A stretch of 64,000 bases of DNA from Sediminicola luteus (lineage in GTDB: Bacteria > Bacteroidota > Bacteroidia > Flavobacteriales > Flavobacteriaceae), in NCBI RefSeq assembly GCF_002514735.1, contig NZ_NBWU01000001.1:434001-498000 (forward strand), written 5' to 3'. How positions within the stretch are numbered: the stretch's first letter is position 1; the number at the start of each line of letters is the position of its first letter. Of this stretch, positions 18,364 to 27,767 are shown in pieces. Made by a program: the position numbers and the translations under genes. Below the pieces are notes generated by a model. That model was given only the letters and a program-made list of their open reading frames with translations. It ran no database searches and had not been told where the DNA came from.

Positions 18364-20216
18364 GACTCGTATTTCTATTCATTTGTTTAAGCTTGGTCTC
18401 TTGTAACCTGAAAACAAAAAAGGCGGACAAAAAACAGACGCCACACGTTTTAAAAACCACATCGGACAGCTCCGAAGCTGTTTTGGAGGCTCCGGCATCG
18501 GAGCAAACGCAGTCAAAATTAACCCAAGAGATCAGTATCGAAAACCTCTATTTGGCCCTGACGGAAAAAGACACCACAGCATTTTTTCGGCAGTTTCCCA
18601 AAGATTTCCATCAGTTTCAAAGTTACTTTGGATGGAATACCCCAGACGATGCGCCACATGAACTATACGAACACAGTGTACACTATATAGAGTACTTCTT
18701 TTATCTCCTGCGTAGCGGAAATCATGCCGAACAGGAAGAGATCCTCATAAACATTTGCACCAATGGTGCCTGGGAGGCCGATGGGGTCAACTATTTTCAA
18801 AACCATACTCTACAATATCTAAAGGAAAAAAACCGATATTCCCTGATAAACGACTTGGACGATACCCAGGCCAAATCGGTGCTCTTCTTTCTTTTCGATG
18901 GGCCACACCCCAAATATGATGCAGATTTTGCGGCTCAGCTTAATCCCGCTAAAAAAACACTTTTAGAGTCTTTATTCGCCTCCAAATTCTCCCAAGGTTA
19001 TAATGCCCAAACCTATAGGCTATCGGACTACGAAGGCATGGAACATTATACGATTACCGATATCGACATCAACAAAGATGGCAAACTCGACAAGGTGGTC
19101 AGTGCCGATCCCTATCAGGGTGATGAGTTGCTATTGTTCCTCTATGGTAAAAACGGCTATGAATTCGCCCTAAAAACCCGAAACTTTTCTGAAGATGGGG
19201 GGCACCAAATCACATCGGTTATTGCCGATGAAAATGGTTTTGTGGTCATCACCGCATTCCCAGATCGTGGTTTCTTTGAGGCGCATCATCATATCGCGCT
19301 TAAAAAAGGGCGTTGGATACTTACCCACACGGTGTATAAAACCGCTTCAGGCCAAGAACAAGACCATTCTATTTCCGTTTGTCAGGTGCCCCAGGGTATA
19401 GATTTAGGTAACGGCAATGACCCTATTTTACTCCACGGGCTACCCGACGAAGATGAAAGAAATCGCATTTGTACCAATGAAAAAAGGGTCACTAGGGCCA
19501 ACATAGATGTGCAAAGTGTGCAAGAGATAAAAGCTTATGTAGAAACACCATTTCCCTCTATTTATGAATATTATCAAATAGAACGGACAGAACCCGAAGC
19601 TATATGGTCGAACAAAATGTTCGGCCGCTGCTGTTCAGAAACCGATATGTCGTATGCCGAACTCTTGACCTTCGACATACAAGCCCAAACCTCCCAAACC
19701 CAATACCCCGCTTCCCATTTGTCGGATCAGCTTTACTGGACTGCTTTTGTTTTTACCGAAAATAGCCCGCCGGAAATCAAGCTCCTTCTTAAACGAGATA
19801 ACGCTCTACATAAAAGCCATACCCAATTGGACATCGATCAGGTACTACAACCCAACGACACCTTGTTATACCCCTTCAAACTAAGTCTGGTAAACGGTTA
19901 TGCCAAATCGCATAAAACCTATACCGAAAACGGCCGGGTTAAATTGCTTGAGGTCTTTTTAAATGGAGAATATCAAAGCAGGGTTCATTTGCAAGACACC
20001 CCTGTTGTACAAAGCTTCGGTCTTGATTTTATGTTTACTAAAAACGATGTGGTTAGCCTGGTACCAATTAGCTTTTATACCGGAAGCACCTTTGACGACG
20101 TTTGTATTTCAGAAATACAAAGTAGTTTAGGCCAAATCGCACATCATAGTATCAACCAAAAATATGTAATACAAGAACTTAGTGAGAAAACCAAAAAAAT
20201 AAAAAACGAAGACTAA
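18360..20216 (+). CDS. Large lipoprotein with Ca-binding-like DxNxDGxxD loop
   Basis: This product has 618 residues. The lipoprotein signal is short and ends LSLVSC (Cys 15), followed by basic residues. A Thr/Ser/Glu-rich linker leads to a helical region, then a segment with an FG-GAP-like calcium loop (DIDINKDGKLDKVVSAD) and beta strands (LLLFLYGKNGYEFAL). The remainder is beta-rich with scattered Cys (GRCCSETDMSYAELL). No enzymatic motif is evident. It is coupled by 4 bp to the membrane protein upstream and followed after 7 bp by a small membrane protein, so it belongs to the same operon. Confidence 0.75.
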   Translation: MRLVFLFICLSLVSCNLKTKKADKKQTPHVLKTTSDSSEAVLEAPASEQTQSKLTQEISIENLYLALTEKDTTAFFRQFPKDFHQFQSYFGWNTPDDAPHELYEHSVHYIEYFFYLLRSGNHAEQEEILINICTNGAWEADGVNYFQNHTLQYLKEKNRYSLINDLDDTQAKSVLFFLFDGPHPKYDADFAAQLNPAKKTLLESLFASKFSQGYNAQTYRLSDYEGMEHYTITDIDINKDGKLDKVVSADPYQGDELLLFLYGKNGYEFALKTRNFSEDGGHQITSVIADENGFVVITAFPDRGFFEAHHHIALKKGRWILTHTVYKTASGQEQDHSISVCQVPQGIDLGNGNDPILLHGLPDEDERNRICTNEKRVTRANIDVQSVQEIKAYVETPFPSIYEYYQIERTEPEAIWSNKMFGRCCSETDMSYAELLTFDIQAQTSQTQYPASHLSDQLYWTAFVFTENSPPEIKLLLKRDNALHKSHTQLDIDQVLQPNDTLLYPFKLSLVNGYAKSHKTYTENGRVKLLEVFLNGEYQSRVHLQDTPVVQSFGLDFMFTKNDVVSLVPISFYTGSTFDDVCISEIQSSLGQIAHHSINQKYVIQELSEKTKKIKNED

Positions 20217-20223
20217 CACCCCT

Positions 20224-20565
20224 TTGAAAATACTGAAACAAATCATTAATTATTTTGCCTATACGGTTGTTGCCCTTCTAATGGGTATCGCCTATATGCG
20301 CGTGGTCTTAGGGCCGAACGATGTTGCTGCTGAAGGATTGGGCTACCTCTGGCATATGTTTTACCAAATGGGACTAATCGGGGTAGGTCTTCGGGTGGGG
20401 GCCATAGTTGCCCTTTTGTTTATTACAGTAGACGTTCTTTATCTTAGAAAAAGGCTGGCCCAAGGTTTAAAATCTAGTTTGATACGTTTGGGGGCAATCG
20501 TATTGATTACCCTATTTGTGGGATGCCTACACTATATTCTTGAAAAAGTAATCGATATCATTTAA
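20224..20565 (+). CDS. Small three-helix membrane protein
   Basis: This product has 113 residues and reads from a TTG start 7 bp after the previous stop. Three hydrophobic segments are visible: about 8-26 (FAYTVVALLMGIAYMRVV), 50-75 (MGLIGVGLRVGAIVALLFITVDVLYL) and 87-110. No family is recognised. It is followed after 14 bp by another membrane protein, and the pair may form a complex. Confidence 0.68.
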   Translation: MKILKQIINYFAYTVVALLMGIAYMRVVLGPNDVAAEGLGYLWHMFYQMGLIGVGLRVGAIVALLFITVDVLYLRKRLAQGLKSSLIRLGAIVLITLFVGCLHYILEKVIDII

Positions 20566-20579
20566 AAACTATTGGCAAA

Positions 20580-21092
20580 TTGAACACCACAACCCAAAGA
20601 TTGTTTTTTTACTGGATCGGTAGTTTGGTACTTGCCGTGGTCGGTTACTACCTACTTTGGCTGGTTATGCCCCGTCATGGGGTATTCGGTTCGTGGTACC
20701 GAATGCCTTTGTACCATTGGGGGTACCCCATACCATTTATCGCCATCCCCTGTTTTTTTTATGGCCTTTTGGCCCATTCGCTAGCGGCATATTTTTTAAA
20801 ACAGAACCAGCCCAATCGGATATTCTTAACCCTTGTCATAATTATATTGACCATGCTGTTAAGTGCTCCTTTTGGGGGTATGCTCTGGCATTTCTACGAT
20901 ATGAAACTGGGCCATTTTCCCATAAACTGGCTCTCTAAAATGGTTAAACTGGGTACCGCATGGGGATTGGAGCTAGGGGGACCTATCATTCTATTCTCTT
21001 TTCCTTACAACCTTTTAGGAGCTATTTGCTGTTTTTATCTGACCCAAATGGGTGCGGAACGATTCAGCAACAAGAAAAAAGTACAGGAATAA
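20580..21092 (+). CDS. Four-helix membrane protein
   Basis: This product has 170 residues and starts with TTG. Four membrane helices can be drawn: about 9-27 (FFYWIGSLVLAVVGYYLLW), 50-72 (YPIPFIAIPCFFYGLLAHSLAAYF), 80-105 (IFLTLVIIILTMLLSAPFGGML) and 130-160 (LELGGPIILFSFPYNLLGAICCFYL). No named family is recognised. It lies in the same tightly packed run as LemA and DUF3137, 12 bp before the last lipoprotein of the operon. Confidence 0.68.
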   Translation: MNTTTQRLFFYWIGSLVLAVVGYYLLWLVMPRHGVFGSWYRMPLYHWGYPIPFIAIPCFFYGLLAHSLAAYFLKQNQPNRIFLTLVIIILTMLLSAPFGGMLWHFYDMKLGHFPINWLSKMVKLGTAWGLELGGPIILFSFPYNLLGAICCFYLTQMGAERFSNKKKVQE

Positions 21093-21104
21093 TACGATAA
21101 TCCT

Positions 21105-23291
21105 ATGAAGTATCTATTACTATTTATACTGCTTACCACAAGCCTGTCTTGCACCGATGAAAAGATTTATTTGGATGAAAACGGTAAGGAAACCAGTCGG
21201 GAAAACGCCCTATATTATCGTAACAAACCCGTTTGGCAAAAAGGGGTGTACATCATGGACGATTATTACCTCAGCGGGGAAAAACACTTTAAGGGTCAAA
21301 CCTTGGATTCTTTGGGCATCCAACTGGATGGGGACGCTACCTGGTATCTAAAGACCGGAAAAATAAACCGTAAGGAAAACTACAAAAACGGCATCCTTGC
21401 TGGGCGTTATTTGCCCAAATCGGAGGCCGAAGGTTCGGAAGATAGCGGTTGGGAAGAAAAGGACTTGGTGCTGGTAGCAACCGCGCTTCCCCAAGACGCT
21501 ACCCCAGATAAACAAAGGCCGAACACAGAACATTCCATAGCGTTTAAAGAGGTAATGGCCCAACTGCAAACCAAAGACCTTCCGCTTGTAGAAACCACCA
21601 ATTTCGACAGTTTTATTGAGGCCGAAGACTACGATGCCATAGATACCGAAGCGGGGATTGACCTTAAATTGTTCCAACTCGATCAAATCTATCCCGATTT
21701 TTATGGCGAAAACAGGAACTACAGAATCATTTCGGCCTATAGGTTGGTGTTTTCCGATGCTTTTTATGCCGTAGTGATCACAGTTAAAAAATCGGAACAT
21801 GAAATGGAGTCGTTACTCATACACTATGATCTTGAGGGCCATCGTATGGAACATACCCAAGTGGCCTATGATGAAATTGCCGAAGGTATGTCGCGTAGCA
21901 TGGCCAGGATCAATACATCAGGACTAACGGTACACCAAGTGTTTTGGGACGATCTTCGAAAGATACAAGAAATCGAGTATGAGATAGGCAGTAATGGGGA
22001 GATGAACCAAGTGGACAAGAAACAACTACACGAGGACATAGCCAACTACAAGCTGATCGATCGAAGCCTCCAAGAACTTAATCTCGACTGGATTCTATTT
22101 AAAACCAATCTTATCGCCGTTCAAAAACTGTCCAGTTGGCCGGAAGAAGCCTTGATCGTGTTGCCCCGCATAAAGCAAGAAGATGCCCAATACCTCGAAA
22201 TAAAACCCCAACTGGTTTTGGTCAATACCGAAAAGGCCAAGGTAACCCATACGTTTTACGAAAAGGCCGCGGAGGCCCCGTTTTGGGCCTCGGATGCCGT
22301 TCGCCTTGACCTAATCAGCATAGATGTAGTGCCTTACCCTATCTCAGATCAGACGAACGCCTATGGTATCCGGGCCCGTTACACAGGGTCATCTCGGGTA
22401 AACCCCTATCAGCAAGAAACCCTGTCCCTATTCGTAAAATCAGGCGATGTCTTAAAAAGGATTTTACACGATTATGAGGTCGTTGATGCTGGTGGCGAAT
22501 GGGATGGCGAATGCGCAGGCGAGTTTCACGAGACTAAAAAGACCATATCCCCTAGCCAAAACCCAAGCCATGGCTATTTAGATTTGGTGGTACACCATAC
22601 CCAGACCCAGACGAAAAACTTTCTAGATGGTAATGATGATTGCGACAGCCAAGACCAAGTAAGCACACGAACCAGCTTATTAAGCTTCAATGGTACCAAT
22701 TATGAAGAAACCAAGGGTTCGGCCGTAGTAGTGCAAGATGGGGAAAAAGAAGCCTTTTCCAAATTCCATCCGCCTAAACTAGAAGATTTTACCTTGGAGA
22801 CTTATTCGGTTAAAGATGCCCATCAACTGGGCGATCTAAAGATAATCAGCGGCTATTACCAGTCGGCAGAACAGGACGAGACAGATTGGGGCGATTGCCT
22901 AGTAGTACTTGACGCCCAGGATAAAATGATATTCAAATCTAAAGGCGCGGGCGATGTGTACTTGTACGAGCCCCATTTTTTTAGAAACCCAAATGACGGT
23001 AAAACATTGATTATTTGCCAATTGGCCTTTGAATACGCTTTTGGTGGGGACGTATTTATGCTGGAAAACGGGGCCATTAGTCCGTTGGGCAATTTGAATG
23101 TTGAAGGCTATGATGAAGACCAATACTTGACCGATATCGTGCGTATACACCAAAACGGGGAACAGATTGAATTTAGCTTCGAGGCCGAAAAATTAGTATG
23201 GGACCGAGGTGGGGAAGGTGAAAAAACAATGCCGAACGACAACCTCAAGTACATTTATAAAGACCAAGTTTTGAAACTGGTTAGACAATGA
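21105..23291 (+). CDS. Large lipoprotein with YwqK/MORN-like N-terminal repeats
   Basis: This product has 728 residues. The lipoprotein signal ends TTSLSC (Cys 16), followed by TDEKIY. The N-terminal 100 residues show YwqK/MORN-like strand repeats (EKIYLDENGKETS, YYLSGEKHFKGQTLD, YLKTGKINRKENYKNGILAG). The remaining 600 residues are mixed and Asp/Glu-rich. Two adjacent Cys-containing loops (EWDGECAGEF and GNDDCDSQDQ) may bind metal or form disulfides. It is the final gene of the run that starts at 12,971. The downstream hairpin at 23371-23390 could end the transcript. Function is unknown. Confidence 0.75.
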   Translation: MKYLLLFILLTTSLSCTDEKIYLDENGKETSRENALYYRNKPVWQKGVYIMDDYYLSGEKHFKGQTLDSLGIQLDGDATWYLKTGKINRKENYKNGILAGRYLPKSEAEGSEDSGWEEKDLVLVATALPQDATPDKQRPNTEHSIAFKEVMAQLQTKDLPLVETTNFDSFIEAEDYDAIDTEAGIDLKLFQLDQIYPDFYGENRNYRIISAYRLVFSDAFYAVVITVKKSEHEMESLLIHYDLEGHRMEHTQVAYDEIAEGMSRSMARINTSGLTVHQVFWDDLRKIQEIEYEIGSNGEMNQVDKKQLHEDIANYKLIDRSLQELNLDWILFKTNLIAVQKLSSWPEEALIVLPRIKQEDAQYLEIKPQLVLVNTEKAKVTHTFYEKAAEAPFWASDAVRLDLISIDVVPYPISDQTNAYGIRARYTGSSRVNPYQQETLSLFVKSGDVLKRILHDYEVVDAGGEWDGECAGEFHETKKTISPSQNPSHGYLDLVVHHTQTQTKNFLDGNDDCDSQDQVSTRTSLLSFNGTNYEETKGSAVVVQDGEKEAFSKFHPPKLEDFTLETYSVKDAHQLGDLKIISGYYQSAEQDETDWGDCLVVLDAQDKMIFKSKGAGDVYLYEPHFFRNPNDGKTLIICQLAFEYAFGGDVFMLENGAISPLGNLNVEGYDEDQYLTDIVRIHQNGEQIEFSFEAEKLVWDRGGEGEKTMPNDNLKYIYKDQVLKLVRQ

Positions 23292-23298
23292 ATTCATT

Positions 23299-23316
23299 TA
23301 GAGCCTGTTTAAATTT
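23299..23316. repeat. 18-bp dispersed repeat, copy 2 (inverted)
   Basis: TAGAGCCTGTTTAAATTT is the exact reverse complement of the sequence at 9426-9443. It starts 8 bp after the stop of the last operon gene. Confidence 0.4.
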
Positions 23317-23370
23317 GTTGAAAAAATTCTGATTCGCCTAGTTCGTGGTACTAAAATCTACAAGGGCAAT

Positions 23371-23390
23371 CCAATCTTTTCCTAGATTGG
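23371..23390 (+). terminator. Hairpin, possible operon terminator
   Basis: CCAATCT (23371-23377) pairs perfectly with AGATTGG (23384-23390) around TTTTCC. There is no U tract after the stem, so this may be a weak terminator or an RNA-processing hairpin. A -7-like TACATTTG (23413-23420) follows and could start the next transcript. Confidence 0.4.
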
Positions 23391-23509
23391 GTTTCCGGCA
23401 GAAAACAATGCTTACATTTGCTGGTACCTAAACGGCCATTACTTGCTTATACCTAATAAATAGCGAGTAAAAACCAGTAGTTTAGGTGATAAAAGCGTAA
23501 AGAAATACT

Positions 23510-23950
23510 TTGGAAAAACTTCCAAACAATAAACTGTCGAAGCGTTGGCAAAGGAGTGTTTTAGGTCTTTGCCTTATGTATCTTTTGGGGCTATTCAATC
23601 CGTTGGTCTTGGAAGTACTACACCAAGTTTCGCATTATGCCTCCTCCGAAGACCATTCCCACGGTTTTTTCAGTGACCATAGCGAAATAGATTATAGTGC
23701 TATTGAATCTATGGCCGTACACTCCCATATGACCTTGGACGAATTCAAGGATTTACTCATTCTTAACGATACGGAGGATAAGGATGTGGAAGATAGCCCT
23801 TCATTTAAGTTTCAGAAACATTATAGTAAACGAAATCCTTATACACTTTTTAACGGGTATATGACCGATTCCAAAAAGCAATGGTTCTATTGCGCCCCCT
23901 TAGCCAAGGGGTATGCCCAGCTCTGCCTCCGACCACCTAAAAACGGGTAA
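23510..23950 (+). CDS. His/Asp-rich single-pass membrane protein preceding a TonB receptor
   Basis: This product has 146 residues and reads from a TTG start. A membrane helix at about 17-34 (VLGLCLMYLLGLFNPLVLEV) is followed by an extracytoplasmic, metal-ligand-rich segment (HQVSHYASSEDHSHGFFSDHSE; then HSHMTLDEF) and a basic C-terminus with two Cys (WFYCAPLAKGYAQLCLRPP). The His-rich pattern suggests transition-metal handling, most plausibly zinc or copper, but this is inference. A TonB-dependent receptor follows after 134 bp, and its plug region is also His-rich, so the two probably work together. Confidence 0.6.
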   Translation: MEKLPNNKLSKRWQRSVLGLCLMYLLGLFNPLVLEVLHQVSHYASSEDHSHGFFSDHSEIDYSAIESMAVHSHMTLDEFKDLLILNDTEDKDVEDSPSFKFQKHYSKRNPYTLFNGYMTDSKKQWFYCAPLAKGYAQLCLRPPKNG

Positions 23951-24084
23951 CCTTAACCAGGGCCTATCCGATTTCGTTGAAAAAAAGCAGTTGATAGGAC
24001 CCATTACTATCCGATTACATTTTTCTACACCCGTTTCGACATAAAAACAAGTCGAAATGAGGTCAACTTTTTATATAACACGAC

Positions 24085-26310
24085 ATGAAATATTTTATGG
24101 CGGTCTTACTCTTGTTTTTGGTAAGCCAGGGTGCCGCTCAAACCCTAAAAGGCCAAGTGGTCGATGCCTCGGGCACCCCCTTGGAAGATGCCGGAATCTT
24201 AAACCTCACTTCCGGCCAGCATAACCATTCCGATGCCAACGGAAAATTTGTTTTGGAACGTACTTCGGTAAACGATACTCTGTATTTTTCCCGCTTGGGT
24301 TATGCCACCCTAACCCAAGTAATCCGTCCGTCGGATTTAACATCGCCCATGACCATTGTGCTTCAAGAAAGTACGATAGCCTTGGATCAGGTTGTACTCG
24401 TCTCGAAAACCGACCTGATGAGTAGCATCGTAGATGTAGATATTGAGACCAATCCGGTAAAATCGCCCCAAGAAATCCTTCGGAAAGTCCCCGGATTGTT
24501 TATCGGACAACATGCTGGGGGCGGTAAGGCCGAACAGATTTTCTTACGCGGTTTCGATGTGGACCATGGAACCGATGTGGCCCTAAGCGTAGACGGTATG
24601 CCCGTAAATATGGTTTCCCATGCGCACGGTCAAGGTTATGCCGACCTCCACTTCGTGATTCCGGAGACCATAGAGAACATAAACTTTGGCAAGGGCCTAT
24701 ATTACTCCGACCAAGGCAATTTTAATACGGCCGGTTATGTAGACCTACGATTGCGCAAGTCTATCGATAAAAACCTAATGTCGGTAGAATTGGGTCAATT
24801 CAATACAAGAAGATTCGTGGGTATGCTCAATTTGATGGACAATACCCATAGTAGCTCTTATATAGCTTCAGAACTGAACCTGACCGACGGCCCTTTCGAA
24901 TCGCCCCAAAATTTTAACCGCATCAACCTCATGGGCCGTTACCATAGTGTATTGCCCAACAATCAGGAATTACTACTGACCGCCTCCTACTTTAGCAGTA
25001 AATGGGATGCCTCCGGACAAATTCCCCAACGGGCCGTAGACCAAGGTCTTATTTCCCGCTTTGGGGCCATTGACGATACCGAGGGCGGGCAAACCAGTCG
25101 CAGTAATCTGGTTTTGGACCATAGTAAGGACCTAGGAGATGGAAAAAGCCTGAAGACCATGGCCTTTGTTTCGCAATATGACTTTGAACTCTATTCGAAT
25201 TTCACTTTTTTTCTCGACGACCCTGTAAATGGTGATCAAATACGCCAAAAAGAAGATCGCTTGCTACTTGGGGCCAAGACCGTACTCCATAATGAAATGG
25301 CCCAATTGGGAACCGTAAATTTCGAATACACGGCCGGATTGGGTTTTCGCTACGATAATGTGGATGATAACGAGCTTTCGCACACCAAAAACAGACAAGA
25401 GTTATTAGAACGTTTGGCCTATGGCGATGTAGACGAGGTAAACACCTATATCTTTGCAGAAGCCACCTTTAGCTCGGGTAAATTCACCTTTGAACCTGCA
25501 CTACGCTTAGATTATTTTAAGTTCGATTATATCAATAAACTTTCGGAACTGTATGATAGTCAGAGTGAGGAAAAGGTGGCCTTCAGTCCAAAATTCAATA
25601 CGATATATAACCCCACGGCCAACACCCAGATCTTTTTAAAGACCGGTATCGGTTTCCATGCCAACGATACCCGGGTGGTGGTCGCGAACGATGGTAAGGA
25701 TATTTTACCCAAGGCCTATGGCGTAGATATCGGGGCTGTTATAAAACCCGCCGATAAACTAATTTTGAATGCTACCTTGTGGAGTTTGTTCCTAGAACAG
25801 GAATTTGTCTATGTGGGCGATGCCGCCATTGTCGAGCCTAGCGGCAAAACCAGACGCATGGGCGTGGAAATCGGCGCCCGTTACCAACCCAAGGATTGGC
25901 TGTATCTGTACACCGATGCCAATTTTACGCATGCCCGCAGTACCGAAGCACCCAGTGGGGCCGATTATATTCCGTTAGCCCCCGATTTTACCATGAACGG
26001 TGGTATCTCCTTAGGAAAGGATCAAGGTTTTTCAGGAGGTATCCAATACCGATTTATAGACGACAGACCGGCAAATGAAGATAATTCCATAGTTGCCGAA
26101 GGCTACTTCGTTACCGATGCCAATCTGAACTATACCCTTAACCAATGGACCTTCGGGCTCATCGTGGAAAACCTATTCGATACGGACTGGAACGAAGCCC
26201 AATTCGCTACCGAAAGCCGCTTGTTCAACGAACCCAATGCTGTTGAGGAAATCCATTTTACACCCGGCACCCCTTTTTATCTTAGAGGAAAAGTATCGGT
26301 GCGCTTATAA
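24085..26310 (+). CDS. TonB-dependent outer-membrane receptor
   Basis: This product has 741 residues. The signal peptide (about 1-18) ends before QTLKGQVVDASGTPLEDAGI, a carboxypeptidase-regulatory-like domain (about 19-105) common in Bacteroidota receptors. The plug follows (about 125-235), with NPVKSPQEILRKVPGLFIGQ and IFLRGFDVDHGTDVALSVDG. The beta-barrel runs to a C-terminal aromatic/basic end (PFYLRGKVSVRL). The plug contains HAHGQGYADLHF, rich in potential metal ligands. With the His-rich neighbour upstream, a metal or metal-chelate substrate is plausible. No SusD partner follows, which argues against a glycan system. The substrate remains unproven. Confidence 0.93.
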   Translation: MKYFMAVLLLFLVSQGAAQTLKGQVVDASGTPLEDAGILNLTSGQHNHSDANGKFVLERTSVNDTLYFSRLGYATLTQVIRPSDLTSPMTIVLQESTIALDQVVLVSKTDLMSSIVDVDIETNPVKSPQEILRKVPGLFIGQHAGGGKAEQIFLRGFDVDHGTDVALSVDGMPVNMVSHAHGQGYADLHFVIPETIENINFGKGLYYSDQGNFNTAGYVDLRLRKSIDKNLMSVELGQFNTRRFVGMLNLMDNTHSSSYIASELNLTDGPFESPQNFNRINLMGRYHSVLPNNQELLLTASYFSSKWDASGQIPQRAVDQGLISRFGAIDDTEGGQTSRSNLVLDHSKDLGDGKSLKTMAFVSQYDFELYSNFTFFLDDPVNGDQIRQKEDRLLLGAKTVLHNEMAQLGTVNFEYTAGLGFRYDNVDDNELSHTKNRQELLERLAYGDVDEVNTYIFAEATFSSGKFTFEPALRLDYFKFDYINKLSELYDSQSEEKVAFSPKFNTIYNPTANTQIFLKTGIGFHANDTRVVVANDGKDILPKAYGVDIGAVIKPADKLILNATLWSLFLEQEFVYVGDAAIVEPSGKTRRMGVEIGARYQPKDWLYLYTDANFTHARSTEAPSGADYIPLAPDFTMNGGISLGKDQGFSGGIQYRFIDDRPANEDNSIVAEGYFVTDANLNYTLNQWTFGLIVENLFDTDWNEAQFATESRLFNEPNAVEEIHFTPGTPFYLRGKVSVRL

Positions 26311-26349
26311 AATCGAGAAGCCTCTTTGGCTTTAGTAAAATTGGTCTAA

Positions 26350-26386
26350 AAACCGCCGAGGGTTTTCCTTGGCGGTTTGTTTTTTA
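26350..26386 (+). terminator. Rho-independent terminator of the TonB receptor
   Basis: AAACCGCC (26350-26357) pairs with GGCGGTTT (26371-26378), with further pairing inside the stem, and is followed by GTTTTTT. It lies 40 bp after the receptor stop. Confidence 0.88.
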
Positions 26387-26466
26387 GGTGTGGTTTGGCT
26401 TGCCAATAAGCATGGGATAATAAATCACATCACGACTTATTGCTAATCAGATTTACATCTCCATTT

Positions 26467-27591
26467 CTATGACTCAGGCAAATTCAAAATGTAGTTGGTG
26501 CTCCTTCCACCTTCTCCTGAATCCAACAGCACCCCTTTTTCTACCAAATCCTGAATATCCCTAAGGGCCGTATCTCGATGTACTTTTGTCATTTTTGCCC
26601 ATTTCGAGCTATGTAACTTTCCTATGAAGTCACCATGGAGTTTATTGATCATATAAACTTGCCGGGCATTGAATAGCGTAGTTTTATGTTGCTCCCAAAA
26701 TTTTGCCTTTACCAATATTTTGGATAATAATTCATCTGTTGCCGTAAGTGCCTCAATCAAGCGTTCAAAATACCACACGAGCCAGTGCGTCACATCCATG
26801 CTTCCTTTTTGGGTTGATTCCAAAATATTGTAATATCCATTTTTTGATTTCATGATTTGTGCCGACATACTATAGAATCTTTGATTGGTTCTGTCGGCAC
26901 GAGCCAATTGACAATCACCAATCGCTCTTGCAATCCTCCCATTTCCATCGTCAAACGGGTGGATGCTAACAAACCACAAATGCGCAACGGCCGACTTGAT
27001 TATTGGCTCCACTCCCTCATTCGTATTGAACCATTCGATAAATGCATTCATTTCGTTTTCAAGTCTTGATGCCGTGGGAGCTGTATAATGCACTTTCTCG
27101 CTTCCCATAGGCCCGGAAACAACTTGCATGGGGCCCTTCTTATCATCTCGCCAGTCTCCAACGATGATTTTGTATAGGCCACTTCTCCCCGTTGGAAAAA
27201 GCGCCGCATGCCACCCGCATAGACGATCTTTGGAAAAGGGGGCTTTAAAGTTCTGGGTAGCATCCAACATCATTTCCACCACACCTTCAACATCACGGCT
27301 TGCTTCAGGTAGGCCTGATATATCCATTCCCAACCGTCGAGCTACAGACGACCGTACCTCTTGGGGGTTCAACAATTCACCTTCAATTTCACTTGTCTTT
27401 ACAATATCATCGGTTAATGTTTCGAGCACAGCTTCTTCTTGTAACTCAAAACCCATTCCCTCCATTCTTCCGATAAGCCTGCCCTGAAGGTTGCGCGCTT
27501 GACTTACATACGGAAGTAAGGTTTCATTGTCCCAATCAAAATTTGGCCAATCTTTCCTCTGATGTAGATACACGATAAATTGATTTAACAA
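26467..27591 (-). CDS. Fic family protein with DUF4172-type N-terminus
   Basis: This product has 374 residues and starts with TTG; no in-frame ATG is available nearby. The N-terminal domain (about 10-100) has the DUF4172 look (WPNFDWDNETLLPYV). It contains the autoinhibitory helix motif TSEIEG (66-71), matching (S/T)xxxE(G/N). The Fic core has HPFDDGNGRIAR with catalytic His211 (HxFx(D/E)GNGRxxR). A C-terminal winged-helix segment follows (KMTKVHRDTALRDIQDLVEKGV). Such proteins transfer AMP or related groups to hydroxyl side chains of target proteins and are held off by the inhibitory Glu. It lies just outside the mobile element, next to the occupied tRNA site. Confidence 0.92.
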   Translation of the reverse strand: MLNQFIVYLHQRKDWPNFDWDNETLLPYVSQARNLQGRLIGRMEGMGFELQEEAVLETLTDDIVKTSEIEGELLNPQEVRSSVARRLGMDISGLPEASRDVEGVVEMMLDATQNFKAPFSKDRLCGWHAALFPTGRSGLYKIIVGDWRDDKKGPMQVVSGPMGSEKVHYTAPTASRLENEMNAFIEWFNTNEGVEPIIKSAVAHLWFVSIHPFDDGNGRIARAIGDCQLARADRTNQRFYSMSAQIMKSKNGYYNILESTQKGSMDVTHWLVWYFERLIEALTATDELLSKILVKAKFWEQHKTTLFNARQVYMINKLHGDFIGKLHSSKWAKMTKVHRDTALRDIQDLVEKGVLLDSGEGGRSTNYILNLPES

Positions 27592-27619
27592 GTAAATAAT
27601 ACATTGAATATAAGGCTTA

Positions 27620-27681
27620 TTCGCAGTAAATCAAATTTTTCGCAGTAATAAATACGGCATTAATGATGGTTATTTGCCGTA
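27620..27681. promoter_or_regulatory. Operator-like repeats upstream of fic
   Basis: TTCGCAGTAA occurs twice in direct orientation (27620-27629 and 27639-27648), followed by an inverted repeat TACGGCA / TGCCGTA (27653-27659 and 27675-27681). All lie within 90 bp upstream of the fic start. The winged-helix end of the Fic protein could bind here for autoregulation; this is a hypothesis. Confidence 0.4.
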
Positions 27682-27767
27682 TCTTATAATGATTGAAGGA
27701 TAAAACGGGATCATTACCCAAACACAACAATTGCGCTTGATCCATTGGAAAACCCATCACTTTTACA

